A program made the translations under genes and the position numbers. This document shows positions 1 to 6,994 of a stretch of DNA of 9,084 nucleotides, piece by piece. The first letter of the stretch is position 1. Each line of letters begins with the position of its first letter. The notes beneath the pieces are model-generated. The model saw only the letters and a program-made list of their open reading frames with translations, searched no databases and had not been told where the DNA came from. This stretch comes from an uncultured Bacilli bacterium (GTDB lineage: Bacteria; Bacillota_I; Bacilli_A; RF39; UBA660). Location of the stretch: assembly GCA_944332505.1 (NCBI GenBank), contig CALVKC010000042.1, forward strand, positions 1 through 9,084, in the 5' to 3' direction.

Positions 1-156
1 GCAAATAAAGAAATAATTAATTGCATATCTTTAATTATTTCTGCATACAAACACAATCAAACAACAATAGACTTTGACTTTTCTGAAATGTTTGAAAGCA
101 TCAGTTTACCTTCAAAAAAAGAAGTTAGAAAAATTAGAAAAAGAATAAACTATTAA
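1..156 (+). CDS. 3' end of an unrecognised protein gene (partial)
   Basis: Frame 1 is open from the first base and ends at TAA 154-156, giving the last 51 residues of a protein whose start lies outside the window. The visible tail begins ANKEIINCISLIISAYKH, continues through a short acidic stretch (DFDFSEMFESI) and ends in a strongly basic segment, KKEVRKIRKRINY. I recognise no family motif. That this is coding rests on the open frame up to a hairpin terminator whose left arm contains the stop codon, and on ordinary AT-rich codon use (AAA, GAA, ATT). It converges on queA. The basic tail could contact nucleic acid, but that is only a guess from composition. Confidence 0.55.
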   Translation, partial: ANKEIINCISLIISAYKHNQTTIDFDFSEMFESISLPSKKEVRKIRKRINY

Positions 157-180
157 AACAAAATTGCTTTAATAGTTTTT
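147..180. terminator. Bidirectional hairpin terminator between convergent genes
   Basis: AAACTATTAAA (147-157) and TTTAATAGTTT (168-178) form a perfect 11-bp stem with a 10-nt loop. On the + strand it runs into a T-rich tract (176-180, then ATTATTT). On the minus strand the arm ends in TTT and is followed by ATTCTTTTTC. The stem is A/T-rich with one G-C pair, so it is weak in energy but well placed: it covers the stop codon of the left-hand gene and starts 3 nt beyond the queA stop. It probably serves both genes. Confidence 0.6.
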
Positions 181-181
181 A

Positions 182-1195
182 TTATTTAATAAACATTGCA
201 TCACCAAAAGAAAAAAACCTAAAATTATGTTTTATAGCATAATTATATGCATTTAAAATATTTTCTTTATTTGATAGTGCCGAAACTAACATTAGTAATG
301 TGCTTTTTGGTAAATGGAAATTGGTTATTAAACCATCTATTGCTTTAAATTCAAAACCTGGATAAATAAAAATATCAGTATTGCCACTGCATGGAACAAA
401 TTTTTTATTTTTTTTCCTAACAGTCTCTAATACCCTAGTTGAAGTTGTTCCTACCGCATATATCTTGCCTTTTGCACTGTTTAAAGTTTCTGCTGCTTCT
501 TTAGAAAGAACATAATATTCACTATGCATATGATGTTTTGTTATATCTGTTACTTCAACTGGTCTAAATGTTCCAAGGCCAACATGTAATGTAACATATA
601 CTAAAGTTACTCCTTTTTCTTTAATTTTATCAAGTAGTTCATTAGTAAAATGTAATCCTGCGGTTGGGGCTGCAGCAGAACCAATATGCTTTGCATAAAC
701 TGTTTGGTATCTTGATTGGTCTTCTAGTTTTTCGTGTATATATGGTGGAAGTGGCATTGTACCTAGTTTATCAAGTATTTCCATAAGTATTCCATCATAT
801 AAAATTTTAACAATAACTATTCCGTCTTCTTTTTTTTCAAGAACCTCAGCTTTTAAAATGCCATCACCAAAAGATACAATTGTACCTATATGTAATCTTT
901 TTTGTGGCTTAGATAAACATTCCCATATATCGCCCTCAATGTTTTTTAATAGTAATAATTCAATAATGGCATGAGTATCAGTTTTTTCGCCAATTAATCT
1001 TGCTGGTATTACTTTCGTATCATTTAATACTAGTATGTCTTCAGGATTTAAATAATCAATTATATTTTTAAATACATCTTCTTTTAACTTTCCTGTTTTT
1101 TTATCCATCACTAACAATTTTGAATCACTTCTATTTTTAAGCGGTGTTTGAGCAATTAATTCAGGTGGTAAATAATAATCATATTCATCTATCAT
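182..1195 (-). CDS. queA: tRNA preQ1(34) S-adenosylmethionine ribosyltransferase-isomerase QueA
   Basis: QueA transfers and isomerises the ribosyl group of S-adenosylmethionine onto preQ1 at wobble position 34 of tRNAs (GUN anticodons), giving epoxyqueuosine. It acts in the cytoplasm. The 337-residue protein has the usual family length and conserved blocks: [13 protein letters not shown] near the N-terminus, [12 protein letters not shown] (56-67), MPLPPYI (147-153), RYQTVYA (162-168), [13 protein letters not shown] (172-184), HVGLGTFRP (204-212), TTSTRVLE (250-257), [18 protein letters not shown] (289-306) and FFSFGDAM near the end. The ATG at 1195 matches the family N-terminus and follows GAAGGA at good spacing. 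Its first 11 nt overlap the end of the thymidylate kinase gene, so it is the last gene of the operon. No tgt or other queuosine gene is in the window. Confidence 0.97.
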   Translation of the reverse strand: MIDEYDYYLPPELIAQTPLKNRSDSKLLVMDKKTGKLKEDVFKNIIDYLNPEDILVLNDTKVIPARLIGEKTDTHAIIELLLLKNIEGDIWECLSKPQKRLHIGTIVSFGDGILKAEVLEKKEDGIVIVKILYDGILMEILDKLGTMPLPPYIHEKLEDQSRYQTVYAKHIGSAAAPTAGLHFTNELLDKIKEKGVTLVYVTLHVGLGTFRPVEVTDITKHHMHSEYYVLSKEAAETLNSAKGKIYAVGTTSTRVLETVRKKNKKFVPCSGNTDIFIYPGFEFKAIDGLITNFHLPKSTLLMLVSALSNKENILNAYNYAIKHNFRFFSFGDAMFIK

Positions 1196-1871
1196 TAATT
1201 ATTCCTTCAATCTTTTTTACTAGTTCTTTATTAATATCATCAATCGTTCTAATTACATCATTTTTTACACAATCTATTTTAATAAAATTGTATATTTTTG
1301 TTAATTCTAAATAAGCCGCTTCGGCATTTTTTAAGTGTTCCATATTTAATTCGTGTTGATCTAGGTTTTCACTACGACTTTTCTTTAATATCGCCGCATA
1401 TTCATATGGCATATAAAGGAAAATTACAGCATCAGGTCGAGGTAATTCCATTATTCCAAATTCTAAATCATCAAGTTTTTTGTACATTTTTAATCTTTCA
1501 TTTTTGTCTTTTATTTTGCCACCTTGATGAGCCATATTTGATTCTACGTATCTATCTAATAAAACTATATCGCCATTTTCTAAATGTTTCTTTACTTTAT
1601 CAATGTTGTAACGTCGATCTGCCGCATAGTAAGCAGATGCAACTAAGGCATCAACATTTGTTGCTCCTTCACTGAACCATCCTTCACATATACTAGTTTT
1701 ACCTAAATAAGGTCCACCTACTATTTTACCTGTTGGACTATTATAGTTTGGATAACAATAATTATAAATTGTTTGACCCCTTTTGGCATATTCTTCAACT
1801 GCTCTTTTAACTTGTGTTTCCTTTCCAGAGCAATCTGTTCCTTCAATGACTATTAATTTTCCTTTTTTCAT
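1185..1871 (-). CDS. tmk: Thymidylate kinase (dTMP kinase), variant Walker A
   Basis: It phosphorylates dTMP to dTDP with ATP, the step after ThyA on the way to dTTP. The 228 residues show the P-loop [11 protein letters not shown] (10-20), a dTMP-binding region [12 protein letters not shown] (40-51), the DRY motif in [14 protein letters not shown] (104-117) and a LID-like KKSRSEN (163-169). Walker A is unusual: the Ser/Thr after the catalytic Lys17 is Glu18, followed by Thr19, and the family's usual AYQG is AHQG. It is slightly longer than classical enzymes of about 205-215 residues and resembles a Firmicutes branch annotated as thymidylate kinase. The ATG at 1871 follows GAGAGG at good spacing. 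The gene starts 2 nt after the DHFR gene ends and overlaps queA by 11 nt. A broader deoxynucleoside monophosphate specificity cannot be excluded. Confidence 0.88.
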   Translation of the reverse strand: MKKGKLIVIEGTDCSGKETQVKRAVEEYAKRGQTIYNYCYPNYNSPTGKIVGGPYLGKTSICEGWFSEGATNVDALVASAYYAADRRYNIDKVKKHLENGDIVLLDRYVESNMAHQGGKIKDKNERLKMYKKLDDLEFGIMELPRPDAVIFLYMPYEYAAILKKSRSENLDQHELNMEHLKNAEAAYLELTKIYNFIKIDCVKNDVIRTIDDINKELVKKIEGIINDR

Positions 1872-1873
1872 AC

Positions 1874-2347
1874 TTACCTCTCATATAATATAAATTTATA
1901 TTTAATATTTCCCTCATTTATTTCTTTAATTATACTTTTTTTATACTTGCTTTTATCAAATATTGGAAAATATGCATCGGCATCTTTTTCTTCAGCATCT
2001 ATTTCAGTTAAATATAATCTATCAGCATATGGTAAAAATAATTTATAAATACTTGCTCCTCCAATAATCATTACTTCTTCATCTAATGATTTTATATATT
2101 CTAATAATTTATTAAAATCTTTATATATTTTTGCATCACACACATCAGTTAGTTTACTTGATAATATAATATACTTTCTTCCTTCAAGTTTTTTTGGTAA
2201 TGATTTGTAAGTACTAGCTCCCATAACAATTTTTTTATTCATTGTTAAGTTTTTAAAATTAATTAAATCATCTTTTATATGCCATATTAAATTATTATCT
2301 TTACCTAATTCGTTATTTTTACCTATTGCTGCTATTATACTAATCAT
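1874..2347 (-). CDS. folA: Dihydrofolate reductase
   Basis: It reduces dihydrofolate to tetrahydrofolate with NADPH, restoring the cofactor that ThyA oxidises. At 157 residues it has normal length and aligns almost position for position with E. coli DHFR in the first 65 residues: Trp22, catalytic Asp27 (IWHIKDDL, 21-28), Phe31, Thr46, Arg57 (folate glutamate contact, EGRK) and ILSS (61-64). Further on are MIIGGASIYKLFLPYADRLYLTEID (93-117, cofactor-binding Gly-Gly at 96-97) and DAYFP. One departure: Ala44 replaces the arginine of the usual GR-x-T motif (GASTY), a residue that in E. coli contacts NADPH. The start ATG at 2347 follows AAGGAAG. The thyA stop TAA forms the first bases of that ribosome binding site, 12 nt separating the genes. 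Products of thyA and this gene act consecutively. Confidence 0.95.
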   Translation of the reverse strand: MISIIAAIGKNNELGKDNNLIWHIKDDLINFKNLTMNKKIVMGASTYKSLPKKLEGRKYIILSSKLTDVCDAKIYKDFNKLLEYIKSLDEEVMIIGGASIYKLFLPYADRLYLTEIDAEEKDADAYFPIFDKSKYKKSIIKEINEGNIKYKFILYER

Positions 2348-2359
2348 TTTATCACTTCC

Positions 2360-3259
2360 TTATTGAGCTATTGGAAATTTAATTGGGCCTAAGTGATTAT
2401 AATTTTCAATTTTTATATCTTTTAAATCTTTAGAATTGTCAAAATCATAAAAGTCTTTAATTTCAGGATTTAGCCATAATGTTGGGGCTTTTAAATCTCC
2501 AATTTCATCAAATCTTTTAATTTGTTCTTTTATCCCATCAATTTGATTTATATATATATGAGCATCTTTTATACTATAATCAATTTTTCCAGGCTTTAAA
2601 CCACATACTCGGGCAATCATACATAATAATACCGAATATTGTGTAACATTAAAAGGTAATCCTAAAGGAACATCACAACTTCTTTGGTGAACCCACATGT
2701 TTAAATAACCATCTGAAACATCCCATTCAGTTGACCAAACACAACTTGGTAATACTGCTGTTTCTAAATAATCATCTTGCCATAATGAAATTACTAATCT
2801 TCTATCGGTGGGATTATTTTTTATGGTATTAATTATTTTATCTGTAAAATTAAATTTATTAACTATATATCCATATGCTGTACCTATTGTATGTGCATAT
2901 TCTTTTCCAAAATTCTTTTTTACTTCTTTTTTTACTAGTTTATTATTTTCTAAAACATTTTGGGTAGCATACCAATATCCTTCATCATCTATTTCCCATT
3001 CATCCCAAATATGAACATTTCTTTCTTGTAACCATCTTACATCATTAGATTTTGCTTGGTATATCCATAGCATCTCTAATATTGCTTGACGAAAATATAA
3101 TTGTTTAGTTGTTAAACATGGAAACTCTTTTTGTAAATCAAATTGTAGATGATAACTTGGTATTTTTATAGTATTTATACCAGTCCTATTTTCAACTTCT
3201 ATACCTTTTTCTAAAATTGTTTTACATAGCTTTATATAATCTTTATCCCACTTTGACAT
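2360..3259 (-). CDS. thyA: Thymidylate synthase ThyA
   Basis: ThyA methylates dUMP to dTMP using 5,10-methylene-THF, releasing dihydrofolate. The 299-residue protein carries the folate-dependent ThyA motifs: the phosphate-binding Arg in ENRTG (23-27), RR at 153-154, the nucleophile Cys173 in LPSCVW (170-175), QRSCDVPLGLPFN (192-204) with the dUMP-binding Asn204, and DAHIYIN (232-238). The region around the nucleophile differs from the E. coli type (PCH followed by QF): here Cys is followed by VWSTEW, and the usual His after IYxN is Gln239. From memory a Firmicutes ThyA subgroup looks like this, so activity is expected. It is not a flavin-dependent ThyX. The start ATG at 3259 follows AAGGAG with 5 nt spacing, the SD overlapping the glyA stop codon (TAAGGAG). 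Confidence 0.96.
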   Translation of the reverse strand: MSKWDKDYIKLCKTILEKGIEVENRTGINTIKIPSYHLQFDLQKEFPCLTTKQLYFRQAILEMLWIYQAKSNDVRWLQERNVHIWDEWEIDDEGYWYATQNVLENNKLVKKEVKKNFGKEYAHTIGTAYGYIVNKFNFTDKIINTIKNNPTDRRLVISLWQDDYLETAVLPSCVWSTEWDVSDGYLNMWVHQRSCDVPLGLPFNVTQYSVLLCMIARVCGLKPGKIDYSIKDAHIYINQIDGIKEQIKRFDEIGDLKAPTLWLNPEIKDFYDFDNSKDLKDIKIENYNHLGPIKFPIAQ

Positions 3260-3268
3260 ATTTTCTCC

Positions 3269-4492
3269 TTAATACCATAATGGATATTTACTTGTAATAT
3301 CTAGTACTTCTTTATCTAATTCTTTTAGTACTTCTTCATTGTCATGATTTTTTAATGCTCTTGATATAATTTTACCAATATGTATAAAATCTTCTTCTTT
3401 TAAACCACGAGAAGTCATAGCAGGTGAACCTAATCTTATTCCACTAGTTACCATTGGACTTTCTGTATCATTTGGTATGGTATTTTTATTTACTGTAATA
3501 TGTATTGTATCAAGTAAATTTTGAGCATCTTTACCACTAATACCACAGGTAGTTTTTACATCAACTAATATTAAATGATTATCTGTTCCATTTGATACTA
3601 TATGAAATCCTTCTTCTTGTAAAGTTTCTGATAATGCTTTTATATTTTTTAATACTTGGATTTGATATTCTTTAAATTCCGGTTGTAAAGCTTCATAAAA
3701 ACATTCAGCCTTGGCAGCAATTATATGCATTAATGGACCGCCTTGTATTCCTGGAAATACAATTTTGTCAATCTTTTTAGCAATTTCTTCATTGTTAGTT
3801 AATATTAATCCTCCACGAGGTCCACGTAATGTTTTATGAGTAGTTGTTGTTACAACATCTGCATATGGTACTGGTGATGGATGTAATCCTGCAGCAACTA
3901 AGCCTGCAATGTGTGCCATATCTACAAAAAGATATGCTCCAACTTCATCAGCAATGTTTCTAAATTTAGCAAAATCAATTATTCTAGAATATGCACTTGC
4001 TCCTGCTATTATCATTTTTGGCTTTTCTTTTAAGGCTTTTTCTCTTAAAAGTTCATAATCTATTTCTTCAGTTTCTGGATTAACATCATAATCTACTATT
4101 TCATAATCCATTCCACTAAATGAAAGTTTGTGTCCATGAGTTAAATGTCCACCATTAGATAAATTCATACCCATTACTTTATCACCATGATTAAGTAATG
4201 CTCGATATACAGCCATATTTGCACTTGAACCTGAATGTGGTTGAACATTGGCAAATTTTGCCCCGAATAGTTTCTTTGCATAATCTCTTGCTGTATCTTC
4301 AAATATATCTATGTATTCACATCCCCCATAATACCTTTTTGCTGGGTATCCTTCAGCATATTTGTTAGTTAATATACTTCCTTGTAATTTTAATACATCG
4401 TTTGATACATAATTTTCTGATGCTATTAATTCAATGTTGTTTTCTTGTCTTTCCCTTTCTTTTCTTAAAGCGTTTTCTAAAATCTTATTCAT
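3269..4492 (-). CDS. glyA: Serine hydroxymethyltransferase
   Basis: This PLP enzyme interconverts serine + THF and glycine + 5,10-methylene-THF and supplies the methylene-THF used by ThyA and FolD. The 407 residues match the family's usual length. Visible motifs are [10 protein letters not shown] (21-30), [15 protein letters not shown] (43-57), [11 protein letters not shown] (86-96), GGHLTHGH (114-121), the [12 protein letters not shown] block (191-202) and the Schiff-base Lys220 in [14 protein letters not shown] (215-228), then FPGIQGGP (246-253). The C-terminal [14 protein letters not shown] is also typical. The ATG at 4492 follows AAAGGAG about 10 nt upstream. Its first 8 nt overlap the folD end (ATGAATAA), so the two are probably translationally coupled. 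thyA begins 9 nt downstream. Confidence 0.98.
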   Translation of the reverse strand: MNKILENALRKERERQENNIELIASENYVSNDVLKLQGSILTNKYAEGYPAKRYYGGCEYIDIFEDTARDYAKKLFGAKFANVQPHSGSSANMAVYRALLNHGDKVMGMNLSNGGHLTHGHKLSFSGMDYEIVDYDVNPETEEIDYELLREKALKEKPKMIIAGASAYSRIIDFAKFRNIADEVGAYLFVDMAHIAGLVAAGLHPSPVPYADVVTTTTHKTLRGPRGGLILTNNEEIAKKIDKIVFPGIQGGPLMHIIAAKAECFYEALQPEFKEYQIQVLKNIKALSETLQEEGFHIVSNGTDNHLILVDVKTTCGISGKDAQNLLDTIHITVNKNTIPNDTESPMVTSGIRLGSPAMTSRGLKEEDFIHIGKIISRALKNHDNEEVLKELDKEVLDITSKYPLWY

Positions 4493-5318
4493 TTTTACTT
4501 CTCTCCTTTAATTCAACTAAATTATCTATAATCATTGCAACTGTCATAGGTCCAACACCACCTGGATTTGGAGTTATAGCAGCTGCAATATCTTTTACAT
4601 TTTCAAAATCTACATCACCAACTATCTTATCACCCTTGCGGGAGACTCCAACATCAATTATTACTGTATTTTTCTTAACCATATAACTTTTAACTAAATG
4701 AGCACACCCTGCAGCACTTATCAGTATGTCTGCTTCTTTAGTAAATTTTTCTAAATCTTTTGTATGTGTATGTAAAACCGTAACAGTAGCATTTTTGTTT
4801 TGTAATGCTAAACTAAGTGGATGACCTACAATATTACCTCTACCTATAATTATTATATCTTGTCCTTCGATAGGAATGTTATAATACTCTAATAATTTAA
4901 TTATTCCTTTAACTGTACACGGTAAAATTGTTTTTCTTCCTAAGTATAAATTATAAATATTTTCTTTAGTAAATCCATCGACATCTTTATTTGGATCTAT
5001 TAAATTTGTCACTTTGTCAAAATCTATTTGTTTTGGTACTGGACTTTGTAAAATTATACCAGTTACTGAAGCATCATTATTAAGTTTTTGAATTAATTCA
5101 ATAATTTCATCTTCTTTTGTATTACTAGCAAATGTATACTTGGTTGTTTTAATTCCTACTAAATTACAGTATTTTTCTTTGTTTTTTATATATATCTTAC
5201 TTGCTTCATCATCACCAACTAAAATAATTGCAAGTTTTATATCTAATGCTTCAGTTTTAATTTTTTCTTTAATTTTATTTAGTATTTCTTCTCTTACTAA
5301 TTTTCCATCTAATATCAA
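4485..5318 (-). CDS. folD: Bifunctional methylene-THF dehydrogenase / methenyl-THF cyclohydrolase FolD, TTG start
   Basis: FolD oxidises 5,10-methylene-THF to methenyl-THF and hydrolyses it to 10-formyl-THF, feeding purine and formyl-Met-tRNA synthesis. In the 277 residues I see the catalytic YIKNK motif (Tyr43, Lys47), LQSPVPKQ (90-97), DPNKDVDGF (108-116), LPCTVKGI (132-139), the nucleotide-binding GRGNIVGHP (159-167, Gly161 where Ser is common) and [12 protein letters not shown] (248-259). The start is TTG 5318-5316: the frame has a TGA only six codons upstream, no ATG or GTG in between, and a GTGGGGGA ribosome site at good spacing. The TTG gives the family's usual N-terminus, ILDGK. Its TTGA overlaps the ruvB TGA stop by 4 nt, and its end overlaps glyA by 8 nt. 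Confidence 0.96.
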   Translation of the reverse strand: MILDGKLVREEILNKIKEKIKTEALDIKLAIILVGDDEASKIYIKNKEKYCNLVGIKTTKYTFASNTKEDEIIELIQKLNNDASVTGIILQSPVPKQIDFDKVTNLIDPNKDVDGFTKENIYNLYLGRKTILPCTVKGIIKLLEYYNIPIEGQDIIIIGRGNIVGHPLSLALQNKNATVTVLHTHTKDLEKFTKEADILISAAGCAHLVKSYMVKKNTVIIDVGVSRKGDKIVGDVDFENVKDIAAAITPNPGGVGPMTVAMIIDNLVELKERSKNE

Positions 5319-6334
5319 AATAATCCCCCACTTTCAAATAAACTTTGGTTATGAGTGATACCTAAATGTTCATAGGTTTTTTCAGTTGCTACTCTACCAC
5401 TTCTAGTTCTTTTTATAAATCCTTCTTGTAATAAAAATGGTTCTACTACATCTTCAATAGTTGTTATTTCTTCACCGATTGCTGTAGATATTGTTTCAAC
5501 ACCTACTGGTCCGCCATTAAACTTATTTATTAATGCTTCTAGGTATTCTATATCAATATTATCTAAGCCATATTTATCGACATTTAAACGTTCAAGAGCT
5601 TTTAATGTTATATCTAAATCAATTTTACCAGTTCCTTCAACTAAAGCAAAATCTCGAACCCTTTTAAATAATCTATTGGCTATTCTAGGAGTTTTACGAC
5701 TTCTTTTGGCAAGTTCTACTGCTGCATCATCATCAATGTTCATATCTAGTACACGACTTGTTCTTTTTACAATGTCCCCTAATTCAATATCGGAATAATA
5801 TTCTAATTTATTTACTATTCCAAAACGATCTCTTAAAGGACTTGATAAATCTCCAGCCCTAGTTGTTGCCCCAACTAATGTAAATGGTGGCAAATCAATT
5901 TTTACACTACGACTTTTACCTTCAGTTCCAATTACAATATTAATTGTGAAATCTTCCATGGCAGAATATAATATTTCTTCTATAAATGAGGGTATTCTAT
6001 GAATTTCATCAATAAATAATACATCTCCAACTTCTAAAGTCGAAAGTATCGCCGCTAAGTCTCCACTTTTTTCAATTGATGGTCCTGTTGCAGTTTTAAT
6101 ATTTGAACCCATTTCATTGGCAATTATATGAGCTAATGTTGTTTTCCCCAATCCTGGAGGGCCATATAACAAAACATGATCTAAAGGTTCATTACGCATC
6201 TTCGCAGCTTTAATAAAGATCCTTAGGTTTTCTTTAATCTTATCTTGACCAACATATTCTTCTAGATTATCTGGCCTAATATTTTTTTCAAAAACATCTT
6301 CTTCTTTTATGTTGCTATCAATTATTCTACTCAT
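5315..6334 (-). CDS. ruvB: Holliday junction branch migration ATPase RuvB
   Basis: RuvB is the hexameric AAA+ motor that, with RuvA, drives branch migration of Holliday junctions in recombinational repair. From the ATG at 6334 it has 339 residues. Visible are Walker [10 protein letters not shown] (58-66), Walker B FIDEIH (107-112), sensor 1 GATTRAG (155-161), the arginine finger in SSPLRDRFG (164-172), sensor 2 KTPRIANRL, and a C-terminal winged helix ending in [13 protein letters not shown] and YEHLG. A longer frame opens at TTG 6349, but that codon lies just upstream of, and its frame runs through, the GGGGAGG site serving ATG 6334, so the shorter start is preferred. The gene overlaps the HAD gene by 8 nt (ATGAGTAG) and folD by 4 nt. 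ruvA, usually adjacent, is absent here. Confidence 0.97.
   Translation of the reverse strand: MSRIIDSNIKEEDVFEKNIRPDNLEEYVGQDKIKENLRIFIKAAKMRNEPLDHVLLYGPPGLGKTTLAHIIANEMGSNIKTATGPSIEKSGDLAAILSTLEVGDVLFIDEIHRIPSFIEEILYSAMEDFTINIVIGTEGKSRSVKIDLPPFTLVGATTRAGDLSSPLRDRFGIVNKLEYYSDIELGDIVKRTSRVLDMNIDDDAAVELAKRSRKTPRIANRLFKRVRDFALVEGTGKIDLDITLKALERLNVDKYGLDNIDIEYLEALINKFNGGPVGVETISTAIGEEITTIEDVVEPFLLQEGFIKRTRSGRVATEKTYEHLGITHNQSLFESGGLF
5325..5331 (-). promoter_or_regulatory. G-rich ribosome binding site deciding the folD TTG start
   Basis: On the minus strand GTGGGGG lies 6 nt before the TTG at 5318. It sits inside the last codons of ruvB (Gly-Gly-Leu-Phe-stop). It can pair with the anti-Shine-Dalgarno CCUCC through one G-U pair. 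Together with the in-frame TGA at 5334-5336 it fixes the start to TTG 5318, with ATT the only alternative. Confidence 0.6.
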
Positions 6335-6872
6335 TTTTAACCTCCCCAACCATGTTTATTATGTAATCTTTAACTTCTTGCCAATTTTTAACTATATCGT
6401 GTTTGCTTTCTTCATCATTTACTAAAAATTTTAAAGTTTTAATTCCACAATTTTTAATCTCATCTAAAACCCACTCCTTATCATCAATAAATAAATCCAC
6501 TTTTTCTTTTTGACAAGCTTTATATTTATGATTTTGATTATATACTATTTTATCATAAATAATATTATTTGTTTTTAAAAAATCTTCAGTAATTTCTTTA
6601 GATTTTAAAAATTTTCTTGACCCCCTTGCTGTAATTATAACTATTTTAATATTTTTACCCTTTAAATAATTAATTACTTCAGCAGCATTAGTTTTTATGG
6701 AAGATTCTTTTTGAATATTATATAAATATTTTTTTAAAAATTTATTATAATTTTTTTTACTTAATTTGTGATAATCTACTATATTTTCATCACTAATAAA
6801 TTCTTTTAAATATTTATTTGCGGTTTTTGAAGTATCTATTAATGTATCATCTAAATCAATTCCTATAGTCAT
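6327..6872 (-). CDS. HAD-superfamily hydrolase, 5'(3')-deoxyribonucleotidase-like
   Basis: A 181-residue HAD phosphatase. Motif I is [11 protein letters not shown] (4-14) with nucleophile Asp6 and acid/base Asp8; motif II is IITARG (79-84, Thr81); a motif III lysine is likely Lys118; motif IV is DLFIDDKEW (126-134, Asp130/131). A helical cap sits between motifs I and II (about 15-65), as in C1-type HADs. The TAR motif and FIDD ending recall the NT5C/YqfW nucleotidase group, which hydrolyses (deoxy)nucleoside monophosphates. Its place at the head of a thymidylate operon fits a dUMP/dTMP-trimming role, but the substrate is inferred. It is lysine- and asparagine-rich and looks more AT-rich than its neighbours. 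The ATG at 6872 follows GGAGG with 5 nt spacing, and it is the operon's first gene, overlapping ruvB by 8 nt. Confidence 0.75.
   Translation of the reverse strand: MTIGIDLDDTLIDTSKTANKYLKEFISDENIVDYHKLSKKNYNKFLKKYLYNIQKESSIKTNAAEVINYLKGKNIKIVIITARGSRKFLKSKEITEDFLKTNNIIYDKIVYNQNHKYKACQKEKVDLFIDDKEWVLDEIKNCGIKTLKFLVNDEESKHDIVKNWQEVKDYIINMVGEVKNE
6341..6347 (-). promoter_or_regulatory. Ribosome binding site fixing the ruvB start
   Basis: GGGGAGG on the minus strand ends 6 nt before the ATG at 6334, ideal spacing. It also lies inside the last codons of the HAD gene (Val-Gly-Glu-Val). The upstream TTG at 6349 has no ribosome site of its own at suitable spacing, so ATG 6334 is the supported ruvB start. 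Confidence 0.75.
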
Positions 6873-6888
6873 TTAATCCTCCATAAAT

Positions 6889-6939
6889 ATTTTATCATAA
6901 TTAAAAAAATTTTAATATACTAAAATTAGATATTGTTAA
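6889..6939 (-). promoter_or_regulatory. Candidate promoter(s) for the HAD-ruvB-folD-glyA-thyA-folA-tmk-queA operon
   Basis: The minus strand offers two weak options. One is TTAACA (6939-6934) followed after 16 nt by TATTAA (6917-6912). The other is an extended -10-like TGATAAAAT (6897-6889), with overlapping TATGAT (6899-6894) and no good -35. The second would start transcription almost at the GGAGG ribosome site (6882-6878), leaving a very short leader, so the first is somewhat more plausible. The tight spacing downstream means any promoter here would serve all eight genes. No riboswitch-like fold is visible. Confidence 0.35.
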
Positions 6940-6961
6940 AAATTAATTAATAGTGTATAAT
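6933..6961 (+). promoter_or_regulatory. Sigma-70/SigA-type promoter for the PilB-like gene
   Basis: TTGTTA (6933-6938, 4 of 6 to consensus) is followed after exactly 17 nt by a perfect TATAAT (6956-6961). Transcription would start near 6968, giving a leader of about 27 nt before the ATG at 6995. The -35 overlaps the candidate -35 of the opposing operon (6934-6939). The leader has AAAGGG at 6974-6979, 15 nt before the ATG, which is farther than a normal ribosome site. Confidence 0.65.
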
Positions 6962-6994
6962 AATTTATAGTATAAAGGGTATGTGTGATACAAG

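Noticed and set aside
1298..1675. 125-residue + strand open frame opposite the thymidylate kinase gene
   Set aside because: It is antisense to a motif-bearing gene, has no ribosome site and its His/Leu/Phe-rich translation matches the shadow of the real frame. The + strand frames at 2808-3014, 4402-4686 and 5140-5358 and the minus-strand frame at 7576-7869 are rejected for the same reason.
6900..6916. Inverted repeat ATTAAAA-AAA-TTTTAAT as an operator
   Set aside because: A 7-bp palindrome of pure A/T with a 3-nt gap is expected often in such AT-rich DNA, and nothing else marks it as a binding site.
6873..6994. Tetrahydrofolate, preQ1 or other riboswitch ahead of the operon
   Set aside because: The 122-bp divergent gap is almost entirely A/T, with no G/C-rich paired elements or recognisable aptamer core. 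queA has no leader of its own because it overlaps the preceding gene.
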